NCBI RefSeq assembly: GCF_041262585.1
Contig: NZ_JBGCBZ010000022.1
Location: forward strand, 62,001 to 126,000
Length of the DNA stretch: 64,000 nt
Direction of reading: 5' to 3'
From: JAOEGB01 sp041262585
Lineage (GTDB): Bacteria; Actinomycetota; Actinomycetes; Streptosporangiales; Streptosporangiaceae
Part shown: piece after piece, positions 49,301 through 55,733 of the stretch
Numbering within the stretch: position 1 is the first letter of the stretch
Layout of the letters: every line of letters starts with the position of its first letter
The notes under the pieces: generated by a model
What the model was told of the DNA's origin: nothing
Database searches by the model: none
The model's input: only the letters and a program-made list of their open reading frames with translations
Position numbers and translations under genes: made by a program

Positions 49301-49507
49301 GTCGAGCGGCACTCCCGCCAGGACCTGCGCGGGCAGGCCGGACGCCCGGCTCGCCGTCGCTGCCGCTGCCGGGGCCCTGGGGGACAGGACCGCGACGGCC
49401 GCGCCTCCGACCGCCATGCCGATAACCGTCCGCCGCGACAGGGGGTACTTGTCAGCGGGGTATTTGTCGGCGGAGTGGTCATCGGTGGGGCAGTTGCCAT
49501 CGTCCAT
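46334..49507 (-). CDS. Tat-exported GH95-like glycoside hydrolase with two inserted CBM35-like modules
   Basis: 1057 residues. The N-terminus has a twin-arginine signal (SRRTVIG, then AVGGAAVAVLSPRAPAAAA). Residues about 50-720 are a GH95-like fucosidase fold (GDGRLGSMVY; PWPGVWWNLNVQLEYW; HTGFT-type C-terminal parts; SASQTIHDMLCQSWGG). Then two CBM35-like modules begin with YQAENATISQG and YQAESATISQG, separated by a short linker, and the protein resumes with a GSPATWRDTGGGVIEIDLA segment like the normal GH95 end. That order implies the modules are inserted within the C-terminal domain. The 49507 start has GAGG six bases upstream. Extracellular alpha-L-fucoside or arabinofuranoside cleavage is inferred from family and from the sugar ABC genes next door. 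A 15-bp in-frame duplication (49442-49471) gives DKYPADKYP. Confidence 0.87.
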   Translation of the reverse strand: MDDGNCPTDDHSADKYPADKYPLSRRTVIGMAVGGAAVAVLSPRAPAAAATASRASGLPAQVLAGVPLDNRMATDTQWADFLRGQDLIWKRLPTVWHEGPFLGDGRLGSMVYKEPNQNQVRFTVQHGEVQDHRPQFGSGWGTARLPVGHLTLQPVGTISSVNWRLDLWNAELVGTITTSSGTLTLQVSIHDQVFVASVTPSGSEKVKWVFTPEKAITPRSASEAPPTGYTENPAWTTKTTGDVKQVIQPLTGGGQTATAYREIAGPSSGQRLLYLSVAHSYPATTAEATSLNRVQTASAVPYDTYLGTHRSWWHDFYKKSFLSIPDQRLQAFHWIQLYKVASATRAGAPVMATTGPWLEPTPWPGVWWNLNVQLEYWLIHGSNHLELDSVTSTLADNKQQLINNVGSAYRSDSAGVGRSSDMFANRSVGAPGSGAEVGDLTWALHNVWLSYRHTMDDTMLRDTLFPLLRRAINYYLHFLTTGSDGKLHLPSTFSPEYPVTPSGDTNYDLALIRWGCQTLLDSAVRLGIADPLENKWRQVLSTLTPYPTDSNGFMIGAGTPYDQSHRHYSHLLMIYPLYLVNWDQPQNWALIEKSIVRWHALTGAQRGYSYTGAGSMYAMMGRGDTALSYLMKFFDPATSFPCRANTHYTEAGPVIETPLSASQTIHDMLCQSWGGVIRVFPGVPTAWKDVTLHDFRVQGAFLVSAVRSGGVTKFVRLRSLAGEPLRLKHGLAVSTSSDVYQAENATISQGILETLHTGFTGTGYVNLDNIVGSYLEFTVNAATAGPVNLRLRFANGTTANRPTAIAVNGTTVATPDFPPTVNWDTWQTVSIPATLNAGANKIRATSTTANGGPNLDSLEVEPQSATTSYQAESATISQGVVESNHLGFTGTGFVNLDNVTGSSIEFTVNVAATTRATFTFRYANGTTVERPMAITVNGMNAGTILFPGTANWDTWQTLSFTDTLTAGTNLIKATSTTANGGPNLDRLDVTPQQQDSTLTVTLDDGSPATWRDTGGGVIEIDLAKNREVLVYPAGSTPPLTIAPVPISQPGAAWGLPT

Positions 49508-49536
49508 GCGCACCTCACACATCGGATCTATTTGTT

Positions 49537-49551
49537 GTTAAGGACCTTAAC
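49537..49551. promoter_or_regulatory. 15-bp perfect palindrome, candidate sugar-operon operator
   Basis: GTTAAGGACCTTAAC, in the 93 bases between the permease stop (49601) and the GH95 start (49507). A related interrupted copy (TAAGGACC...GGACCTTA) sits at about 49571-49595. The half CCTTAACG recurs upstream of the ABC operon at 53238-53245. Confidence 0.6.
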
Positions 49552-49600
49552 GGATATGCAATACGTGCTGTAAGGACCCAAAGTCATCGGACCTTAGCGC

Positions 49601-50602
49601 CTAGTCCTGCGCCTTTCCTCCGGCGAGGCGGCTGATCATGAGGGCCACGAGGATGATCACTCCGTAGACGAGCTGCTTCCACTCACCCGGCACTCCGCGC
49701 AGGGTCAGGATGTTCTCCACCAGGCCGATGACGAGCACGCCGGTCAGCGCGCCGAACACCGTGCCCTTGCCGCCGTCGAGGCTCACACCGCCGATCACCG
49801 CCGCCGCGAACACCATGAAGATCCAGCCGTTGCCCTGGTTGGCGCTGATCGAGCCCAGCCAGCCAGTGGTGAGGACCCCGGCCAGGGCCGCCAGCACCCC
49901 GCCGATGACGAACACGCCCCACACGACCCGCTCCACCCGCACGCCCGCCGCCCGCGCCGCGTCCGCGTTGCCGCCGATGGCGTACAGCGACCGGCCCAGC
50001 CGGAAGTAGCCGAGAGCGACGATGCCGACGGCGAACAGCGCCCCGGTGATCCAGATCGACGCGGGCAGGCCCAGCCACGTGGCGCTGCCGAGATAGAGGA
50101 ACGACTGCGGCAGCTCGAACAGGCTCTTGCCGCCGGTGAGCCCGAGTTGGAGCCCCCGCACGACGATCAGCATCGCCAGCGTGACGACGAACGCCGAGAG
50201 CTGGAAACGCAGGATCAGAAAACCGTTGACCGTCCCGATGAGGGCCCCGATCAGCAGGCACAGGGGGATGGCGAGGAACGTGGGCAGCCCGATGCCGAAC
50301 CCTCCGGCCGACGACGGGATGACGAGCATCACCGCCAGCGCGGGCGCGAGGCCCACGGTCGACTCCAGCGAGAGGTCGAACTTCCCAGTGATCAGGATCA
50401 GCGCCTCGGCCAGCACGACCAGCGCGAGCGCCGTCTGCTGCTGCATGACGTTGATGAGGTTCTCGGCCGTCAGGAACGTCGGGCTCACCACCGCGCCCGC
50501 CCCGAGCAGGACGAGGATCACCGGCACCAGCGTGAGATCCCTGAACCTGCCGAGCCGCAACGCGACCGGCGCGACCCTCATCCGCTCACTCCGCTCAGTC
50601 AT
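49601..50602 (-). CDS. Sugar ABC transporter permease (RbsC type)
   Basis: 333 residues and about ten helices, with SPTFLTAENLINVMQQQTALALV after the first helix and ILVALMISRLAGG at the C-terminus. The pattern GGNADAARAAGVRVERV and VIGGVSLDGGKGTVFGALTG is typical of ribose/galactose-family permeases. Forms the channel with the ATPase encoded upstream (gap 35 bases). Substrate unknown, probably a pentose or fucose-like sugar from the adjacent glycosidase. Confidence 0.93.
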   Translation of the reverse strand: MTERSERMRVAPVALRLGRFRDLTLVPVILVLLGAGAVVSPTFLTAENLINVMQQQTALALVVLAEALILITGKFDLSLESTVGLAPALAVMLVIPSSAGGFGIGLPTFLAIPLCLLIGALIGTVNGFLILRFQLSAFVVTLAMLIVVRGLQLGLTGGKSLFELPQSFLYLGSATWLGLPASIWITGALFAVGIVALGYFRLGRSLYAIGGNADAARAAGVRVERVVWGVFVIGGVLAALAGVLTTGWLGSISANQGNGWIFMVFAAAVIGGVSLDGGKGTVFGALTGVLVIGLVENILTLRGVPGEWKQLVYGVIILVALMISRLAGGKAQD

Positions 50603-50637
50603 GCCACACACTCACGCTGATCACCTATGCGATTCAC

Positions 50638-52125
50638 TTATGCGACGCCTTCCATCAGGGCGACCAGTTCCTGGTCGGTCCAGCCGCGCGGCAGGTCCCG
50701 GACGACGCGGCCGTGGAACATCACCAGCACCCGGTCGCAGACGCGCAGGTCGTCGAGGTCGTCGGAGACGACGAGCACGCCCGAGCCGAGGCGTGCCGCG
50801 TCCTCGATCGCGCCGAGCAGCGCCTCCTTCGCCCGGACGTCAACCCCTGCCGTCGGGTCCACCACGACCAGGGCCTTCGGCTCGTTGGAGAGGGCCCGGG
50901 CCATCACGGCCTTCTGCGCGTTGCCGCCGGACAGCTCGCCCACCGGCTGCTCCGGCCCGCTCGCGCGGATGTCGAGCTCCCCGATCATCCGGGAGGCGTA
51001 CGCCCGCTGCCTGGCCGCCGAGACCGCGCCGTACCGGCCGAGCCTTCGCGTGACTGGCAGCGTGACGTTCTCCGCGAGTGACAGCAGAGGAACGAACCCC
51101 TCCTTGTTTCGGTCCTCGGGGACGAATCCCAGGCCCGCCTCCACCGAGGCCGCCACGTCGCCGGGGCGGAGCCGTACGCCGTCGATCGACACCATGCCAC
51201 GGCCGGCCCCGCGCAGCCCGGCGAGGGTCTCGGCCAGCGCCACCTTGCCGCTGCTGCCCGACCCCGCGAGGCCCAGCACCTCGCCCCGGTGGATCTCCAG
51301 GCTGACGTCCTCGTAGTGCCCCCTGAGGCTCAGCTCGTCGGTGCGTAGCACGATCTCCGGCGCCGGTGCGGCTCGGTCGGATCGCTCGCCCAGCGTGACG
51401 GCGTCACCGGTCATCGCCGCGACCAGGTCACCGTGCGGCAGCTCCGCCACGGGCGTGGTGAGCACGTGCCGCGCGTCACGGAACACCGTCACGTCGTCGC
51501 ACACCTCGTAGACCTCGTTCAGGTGGTGCGAGATGAACAGCATCGTGACGCCCTGCTCCTTCAGGGCGCGCATGCGCGTGAACAGCCGCTGGATCGCCGG
51601 ACCATCGAGCTGCGCCGTCGGCTCGTCGAGGATGATGAACCTCGCTCCGGCCGACAGCGCCCGCGCGATCTCCACGAGCTGGCGCTGCTCCACCGTCAGC
51701 TCACCCGCGAGCCGGTCAGCCCGGACGGCCACGCCGTACCTTTCGAGGATCTCCTGCGAACGGCGGCGGAGCCCCCGCCACCTGATCGGGCCGCCGTCCG
51801 ACTGGCGGTTGAGGAACAGGTTCTCCGCGACGCTGAGGCTCGGAATGATGGTCGACCTCTGGTACACGCAGGCGACCCGCCGCCGCCAGCCGTCCCGGTC
51901 GCCGAGCGGAGGCGCGGGCTCGCCGCCGAAGGACACCGTGCCCTCGTCCGGGCGGGCGAGCCCGGTCAGGATCGAGACCATCGTCGACTTGCCGGCGCCG
52001 TTGCGTCCCACGAGGGCGTGCGTCCTCCCGGGCGCGATCCGTATCCCGGCGCGGGTGAGCGCGACCGTGGCGCCGAAACGCTTGGTGACATCAACCGCTT
52101 CGACGGCTGTCATTTGATCTGTCAC
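50638..52125 (-). CDS. Sugar ABC transporter ATP-binding protein (RbsA type, two NBDs)
   Basis: 495 residues with two nucleotide-binding domains. The first has Walker A VGRNGAGKST, ELTVEQRQLVEIARAL and FIILDEPTAQL; the second has SGSSGKVALAE at the Walker A position (degenerate, as in RbsA), SGGNAQKAVMARAL and LVVVDPTAGVD. This double structure is specific to the ribose/galactose/xylose class. The GTG start at 52125 overlaps the SBP stop; an ATG 12 bases further downstream is the second candidate and is made by the same 12-bp repeat. Confidence 0.94.
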   Translation of the reverse strand: MTDQMTAVEAVDVTKRFGATVALTRAGIRIAPGRTHALVGRNGAGKSTMVSILTGLARPDEGTVSFGGEPAPPLGDRDGWRRRVACVYQRSTIIPSLSVAENLFLNRQSDGGPIRWRGLRRRSQEILERYGVAVRADRLAGELTVEQRQLVEIARALSAGARFIILDEPTAQLDGPAIQRLFTRMRALKEQGVTMLFISHHLNEVYEVCDDVTVFRDARHVLTTPVAELPHGDLVAAMTGDAVTLGERSDRAAPAPEIVLRTDELSLRGHYEDVSLEIHRGEVLGLAGSGSSGKVALAETLAGLRGAGRGMVSIDGVRLRPGDVAASVEAGLGFVPEDRNKEGFVPLLSLAENVTLPVTRRLGRYGAVSAARQRAYASRMIGELDIRASGPEQPVGELSGGNAQKAVMARALSNEPKALVVVDPTAGVDVRAKEALLGAIEDAARLGSGVLVVSDDLDDLRVCDRVLVMFHGRVVRDLPRGWTDQELVALMEGVA

Positions 52126-52133
52126 TTGATCTG
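52110..52133. repeat. 12-bp tandem repeat over the SBP stop codon
   Basis: Units TCATTTGATCTG and TCACTTGATCTG; on the minus strand each carries TGA in the SBP frame (52122-52124 and 52110-52112). The two copies also supply a GTG and an ATG for the ATPase gene. Confidence 0.9.
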
Positions 52134-53171
52134 GTTTCCCCAGAGCGCCTTGTCGTCGACGTTATCCTTGGTCACGAGCGGAGCCGGAAGCTGGTCCTCT
52201 AGGCCGTTGGGGAGCTGGATGATCGTGCTGTCGTGGTCGGTCGGCCCCGGTGTGAAGGTCTTCCCGTCGACCGCGGCCTTCGCGTAGTACAGGGCGTATT
52301 TGGCGTAGAGGTCCGCCGGCTGCGACACGGTCGCGTCGATCTGGCCGGCCCGGATCGCGGCGAACTCCTGCGGGATCCCGTCGTTGGAGACGACGAAGAT
52401 GTGCTTGGCGTCCGTGGGCGGCACGAGCAGGTTCTTGGCCTTGAGGACCTGCAGCGTGGGGGCGAGGTGGACGCCGCCCGCGTGCATGTAGATGCCCTTG
52501 ATGCCGGGATGCTGCTGGAGCAGGGTCTGCAGCATCGCCGCAGCCTTGCCGCCGTCCCACTCCGTCGGCGCCTCGTACACCGTGATCCCGGCGTACTTGG
52601 TCTTCATGCAATCGCGGAACGCCTCCGCCCGGTCGCGGCCGTTCACCGAGGACAGCGACCCCATGAGCTGGACGACCTCGCCCTTCCCGCCGAGCTTGTC
52701 GCCGAGGAACTCGCACGCCTTCTGCCCGTACGCCCGGTTGTCGGCGCGTACGACCATATAGACGGGGCCCTTGTCCGGCCGGGTGTCGACGGAGACGACC
52801 GGGATCTTCTTGTTGGCGAGCTGCTCCAGCGTCGACACGATCGCGCCCGTGTCCTGCGGCGCCATGACGATGGCCTTGGCGCCCTGCCCGACGAGGGCGT
52901 TGGTGTTTGCGACGAGCTTCTGGACGTCGTTCTGCGAGTTGGTCGCCGGAAGCAGGTCGACGCTCAGCTCCTTGGCCTTCTCCGGGACGTACTTGATATA
53001 GGAGTTCCAGAAGTCGGAGTCCGCCCGGGGATGGTCGATGCCGACCTTGCCCCCCGCCGCTCCGGCGCCGCCACCGGTCGTGCCGGGGCTCGTGTCTCCC
53101 GAGCCGCACGCGGCCAGTGACAGCGCCATCGCCAGCCCCGCCACCGCCCCTGCAGGACCCCGCAATTTCAT
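52122..53171 (-). CDS. Sugar-binding lipoprotein (RbsB/periplasmic-binding type)
   Basis: 349 residues with a lipoprotein signal (ALSLAACGSG; Cys22), a Gly/Thr-rich linker and a two-lobed type I binding fold (DFWNSYIKYVPEKAKEL, GAKAIVMAPQDT, VVSVDTRPD, GVHLAPTLQVLK). First gene of the ABC operon. Its upstream region (53172-53366) holds a candidate operator. The sugar is unknown. Confidence 0.92.
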   Translation of the reverse strand: MKLRGPAGAVAGLAMALSLAACGSGDTSPGTTGGGAGAAGGKVGIDHPRADSDFWNSYIKYVPEKAKELSVDLLPATNSQNDVQKLVANTNALVGQGAKAIVMAPQDTGAIVSTLEQLANKKIPVVSVDTRPDKGPVYMVVRADNRAYGQKACEFLGDKLGGKGEVVQLMGSLSSVNGRDRAEAFRDCMKTKYAGITVYEAPTEWDGGKAAAMLQTLLQQHPGIKGIYMHAGGVHLAPTLQVLKAKNLLVPPTDAKHIFVVSNDGIPQEFAAIRAGQIDATVSQPADLYAKYALYYAKAAVDGKTFTPGPTDHDSTIIQLPNGLEDQLPAPLVTKDNVDDKALWGNQIK

Positions 53172-53218
53172 GTCGCCTCCGCTGTATCGGCTCTAATGAT
53201 CCGATGTATATCGGGGCC

Positions 53219-53245
53219 GGTTAGCGATCGTCAACCTCCTTAACG
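53219..53245. promoter_or_regulatory. Candidate operator region of the sugar ABC operon
   Basis: An imperfect inverted repeat GGTTAGCGATCGTCAACC (53219-53236) and then CCTTAACG (53238-53245), the same 8-mer that forms the right half of the palindrome before the GH95 gene. Sits about 50-75 bases before the SBP start. Confidence 0.45.
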
Positions 53246-53366
53246 AATTAGTGCACGCGATCGATATATGCGGTGATCGTTTCATTCGCGCGCTGCGATC
53301 AGCGGGCTGAACCGCTGGTCCATGCCGTACGGCACTGCCGGGCTGAGCTAGACATCCGATGCCTGC

Positions 53367-53999
53367 TTACTGGCGGCCGGCTTGACGGCGGCGGGGGAGG
53401 CGCATGGTGAGGAGCTTGGCTCGGGGCGCCACTCGCCCGGCGAGGTTGAACAGGGCCTCGGTGCGCGTGCGATCCGCGTCGAGGTGTGTGAAGAGGTTGA
53501 CGCCGAGATAGAAGGTGATCGCGGCGTACGCGAGGTCGCGGGGCGGAAGGAGCTTGGCCAGCGGGGACCCGCCGATGACGCGCTCAAGCGTCTGCTCGAC
53601 GAAGTCGATCCACGGCTCGGCCCGCTTGACGATCTCCTCCCGCAGCTCGGGTCGGGCGATGCTCGCGCCGACCAGCTCGGAGAACAGCGTGATGTGGCCG
53701 CCCTCGATGTCGGCCCGGTAGATCCCCGTGGCGACCTCGACGAGCTCCTCCAGACTCTTCGCTTCCGCCACGGTCTCCTGGTAGGCGCTCATGCGCTGCT
53801 CGGACGAGCGGTCGAGGGCGGCCAGCAGCAGCGGATCGACGCCACCGAAGTGGTAGAAGACCAGCGCCGAGTTGACGCCGGCCGCCTTGGCGATCGTCCG
53901 TGCGCTCGTCCCGGCGTACCCCTCGGTGCGGAGCGTCTCGGTAGCCGCCTCGATCAACCGGTCGCGTGTCTCGGCTCCCGATTGCTGCTTCCCGGCCAC
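53367..53999 (-). CDS. TetR family transcriptional regulator
   Basis: 210 residues from GTG 53999: N-terminal helix-turn-helix (RLIEAATETLRTEGYAGTSA then RTIAKAAGVNSALVFYHFGG) and a helical ligand domain. The C-terminal 15 residues are basic and look disordered. Longer in-frame readings upstream run through a different gene and are rejected. A perfect inverted repeat 52 bases before the start is the likely autoregulatory operator. Neighbouring membrane and deacetylase genes may be targets, but only autoregulation is suggested by the site. Confidence 0.9.
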   Translation of the reverse strand: MAGKQQSGAETRDRLIEAATETLRTEGYAGTSARTIAKAAGVNSALVFYHFGGVDPLLLAALDRSSEQRMSAYQETVAEAKSLEELVEVATGIYRADIEGGHITLFSELVGASIARPELREEIVKRAEPWIDFVEQTLERVIGGSPLAKLLPPRDLAYAAITFYLGVNLFTHLDADRTRTEALFNLAGRVAPRAKLLTMRLPRRRQAGRQ

Positions 54000-54050
54000 G
54001 GCATCCCCGCTCAGTGCGCACTCATCGTAGGGTTTGGCCTCATCATAAGG

Positions 54051-54068
54051 TTTAATCGCTTGATTAAA
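54051..54068. promoter_or_regulatory. Perfect TetR-type operator
   Basis: TTTAATC-GCTT-GATTAAA: 7-bp perfect arms, 4-base spacer, A/T-rich in a G/C-rich genome, directly upstream of the TetR gene. It has the length and symmetry of TetR-family operators. Confidence 0.7.
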
Positions 54069-54097
54069 AATCATGCGGGTGGGAGCAGCCGGAACCC

Positions 54098-54129
54098 GGC
54101 TACAGCGGACGTGGGCTACAGCGGACGTG
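54098..54129. repeat. 16-bp tandem duplication over a stop codon
   Basis: GGCTACAGCGGACGTG twice in direct tandem, containing the TAG of the minus-strand membrane gene. Unlike other stop-codon repeats here, the unit is not a multiple of three. Confidence 0.9.
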
Positions 54130-54748
54130 CCCGTTCGACGGGACGGACGTGGTCGTGGTCCTTGTCGCGATGGAGTTCTTCCGGGGAGCCCTTGCCGTCG
54201 ATGACGAACAGGCCCATGGGGTAAGCGAGAACCATTACCGCCAGCACCGTTACTATGGCGAAATTGTCCAGATTCAGGTCCAGCCAGACTGTCAGATACG
54301 CCAGCGCCATGACGCAGAGAAGAAGCCAGCCACACGCCTCCGCGTGTTGCTCCCTTTGGATGCGTGCGGCCAGCGCGGCGGTTACGAGCCAGAGAAACGC
54401 CACAACTTCCGCGGCGACGATGAAACGCTGCGTTCGGACGAACGCCCGCTGCCCCTTGAAGTGCTTTCGCAGCCGCGGTTCCTGAACGACCCCGATCAGA
54501 AGTAGCGCGAGGAGCAGCAGCGAAGCCAGCGCGAGAAGCCAGATGAACACAGGAAACGAGAGAAACCCCGGCACGCTTCCCGCTGGCTGCGGCGTCGCCG
54601 GACCTCCCGGGATGAGCCGCGGCCCAGGCGTGACGGCCTGGCATCCGTTCACTGCCGGCTTCAATCCCAGCGGACATGAGGCCGGTGCCGTAGCTCGGGG
54701 AGGGATTAATCCGGAAAATACGGGATTCGGTGTCGGGCCCACAGCCAA
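54116..54748 (-). CDS. Hypothetical membrane protein with about four helices
   Basis: 210 residues. A proline-rich N-terminal 60 residues precede four hydrophobic segments (FIWLLALASLLLLALLLIG; FIVAAEVVAFLWLVTAAL; GWLLLCVMALAYLTVW; FAIVTVLAVMVLAYPMGLFV), ending in a short charged tail (HRDKDHDHVRPVERARPL). I do not recognise the family. Start is uncertain: TTG/GTG near 54748 is the longest. The N-terminal region has less third-position G/C than neighbours, so the true start may be further in. Confidence 0.55.
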   Translation of the reverse strand: MAVGPTPNPVFSGLIPPRATAPASCPLGLKPAVNGCQAVTPGPRLIPGGPATPQPAGSVPGFLSFPVFIWLLALASLLLLALLLIGVVQEPRLRKHFKGQRAFVRTQRFIVAAEVVAFLWLVTAALAARIQREQHAEACGWLLLCVMALAYLTVWLDLNLDNFAIVTVLAVMVLAYPMGLFVIDGKGSPEELHRDKDHDHVRPVERARPL

Positions 54749-54829
54749 ATCCTATGCGGAGTGCGTGAGAAAGCTTCTCTGGACAGCGACGTAATTGCAT
54801 AAGGCCGGGCGCCTCGACACCGGGTGGAT

Positions 54830-55687
54830 TCACCGAGGTGGACTCGCCTGGGACCATGCCCGCTGCATGGCCCTGTAGTCGATTACGGTGATTCCCTCCT
54901 GTTCGAGAAGTGCGCGAGTCTCCGGTGATGTCAGGAACTCGTAGTCGGTCCGGCGCACGCGCCAACCGCCGGGATCGATTGCTCTGGACTCCTCGTCGCC
55001 CAGGCCGGGGTGCACCGCCCACTCGCTCAGACCAACCGGCAGGTCGCGTAGCAGCGCGGCGAATCGGCGAGACTTGCCCTCGACTTCGAGAGCGAAGCTG
55101 TCCAGAAACTCGTGATCGACAACCGGCAACCCGCGCCGTCGCAATCTTTGGCGTCCAGGTTCGAGCCAGACCCGCACCGCCAGGCCGTACTCCCCGGCCA
55201 ACGCCACGGTCAGGTCGAGGATGTCGTCGCGTCCGCCATCGGCCAGACAGTGCCAGTCCAGATGGGTCGGGGTCAGCCCGGCGAGGGCCACGGCGTCGAT
55301 CTGTGCGCGGAACTCGAGCTCCACCTCGTCAAGACGAGCCCGCGCGAGGAGCTCAGAACGCTTGGCGGGTGCGAACAGTTCGCCGGTCTCGTCGAGCAGC
55401 GAAGGCACCTTCTCCCTCGCGGTCAGCGGCCCCCACCGGTAGTTGGTCGTATCGCAGACAAGCGTGAGGTGGATCCCGAACGGGATCTCCGGCCGTTGGC
55501 GGAGAAGGTTCATGGCGTGCGGCGCCCACGGGCACGGGGCCATCAGGCTGCACGAACTGGCGATTCCTTCCTCGATCGAGTGGACGACCGCCATGTTGAT
55601 CGCGTGGTACATCCCGAAGTCATCGTTGTTCACGATGAGCACCCGGGCATCGGGAGGGAATCCCAGCAGCTCACTTGATGTATTCAA
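54830..55687 (-). CDS. ChbG/HpnK (YdjC) family carbohydrate deacetylase
   Basis: 285 residues. The family signature is clear: NNDDFGM (metal-binding Asp) near the start, then GIHLTL, HLDWHC and AVHPGL, the usual metal and catalytic motifs of YdjC-type deacetylases acting on N-acetylated mono- or disaccharides. Start TTG at 55687 (LNTSSELLG) places the first motif at the usual distance and has GGA six bases upstream; the longer readings extend into an unrelated 5' sequence. No signal peptide, so cytosolic. Confidence 0.85.
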   Translation of the reverse strand: MNTSSELLGFPPDARVLIVNNDDFGMYHAINMAVVHSIEEGIASSCSLMAPCPWAPHAMNLLRQRPEIPFGIHLTLVCDTTNYRWGPLTAREKVPSLLDETGELFAPAKRSELLARARLDEVELEFRAQIDAVALAGLTPTHLDWHCLADGGRDDILDLTVALAGEYGLAVRVWLEPGRQRLRRRGLPVVDHEFLDSFALEVEGKSRRFAALLRDLPVGLSEWAVHPGLGDEESRAIDPGGWRVRRTDYEFLTSPETRALLEQEGITVIDYRAMQRAWSQASPPR

Positions 55688-55733
55688 GGCATGTCCAATC
55701 AATTGAGGTGAACGGCCGGAGCCGGCGTCTCGG

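Noticed and set aside
46127..49573. A 1148-codon plus-strand frame opposite the GH95-like gene
   Set aside because: Shadow frame; the minus strand has a Tat signal, catalytic domain and CBMs.
53999..55022. N-terminal extension of TetR to 551 residues
   Set aside because: The extra 341 residues overlap the membrane-protein gene and are low-complexity; HTH begins at the expected place after the GTG at 53999.
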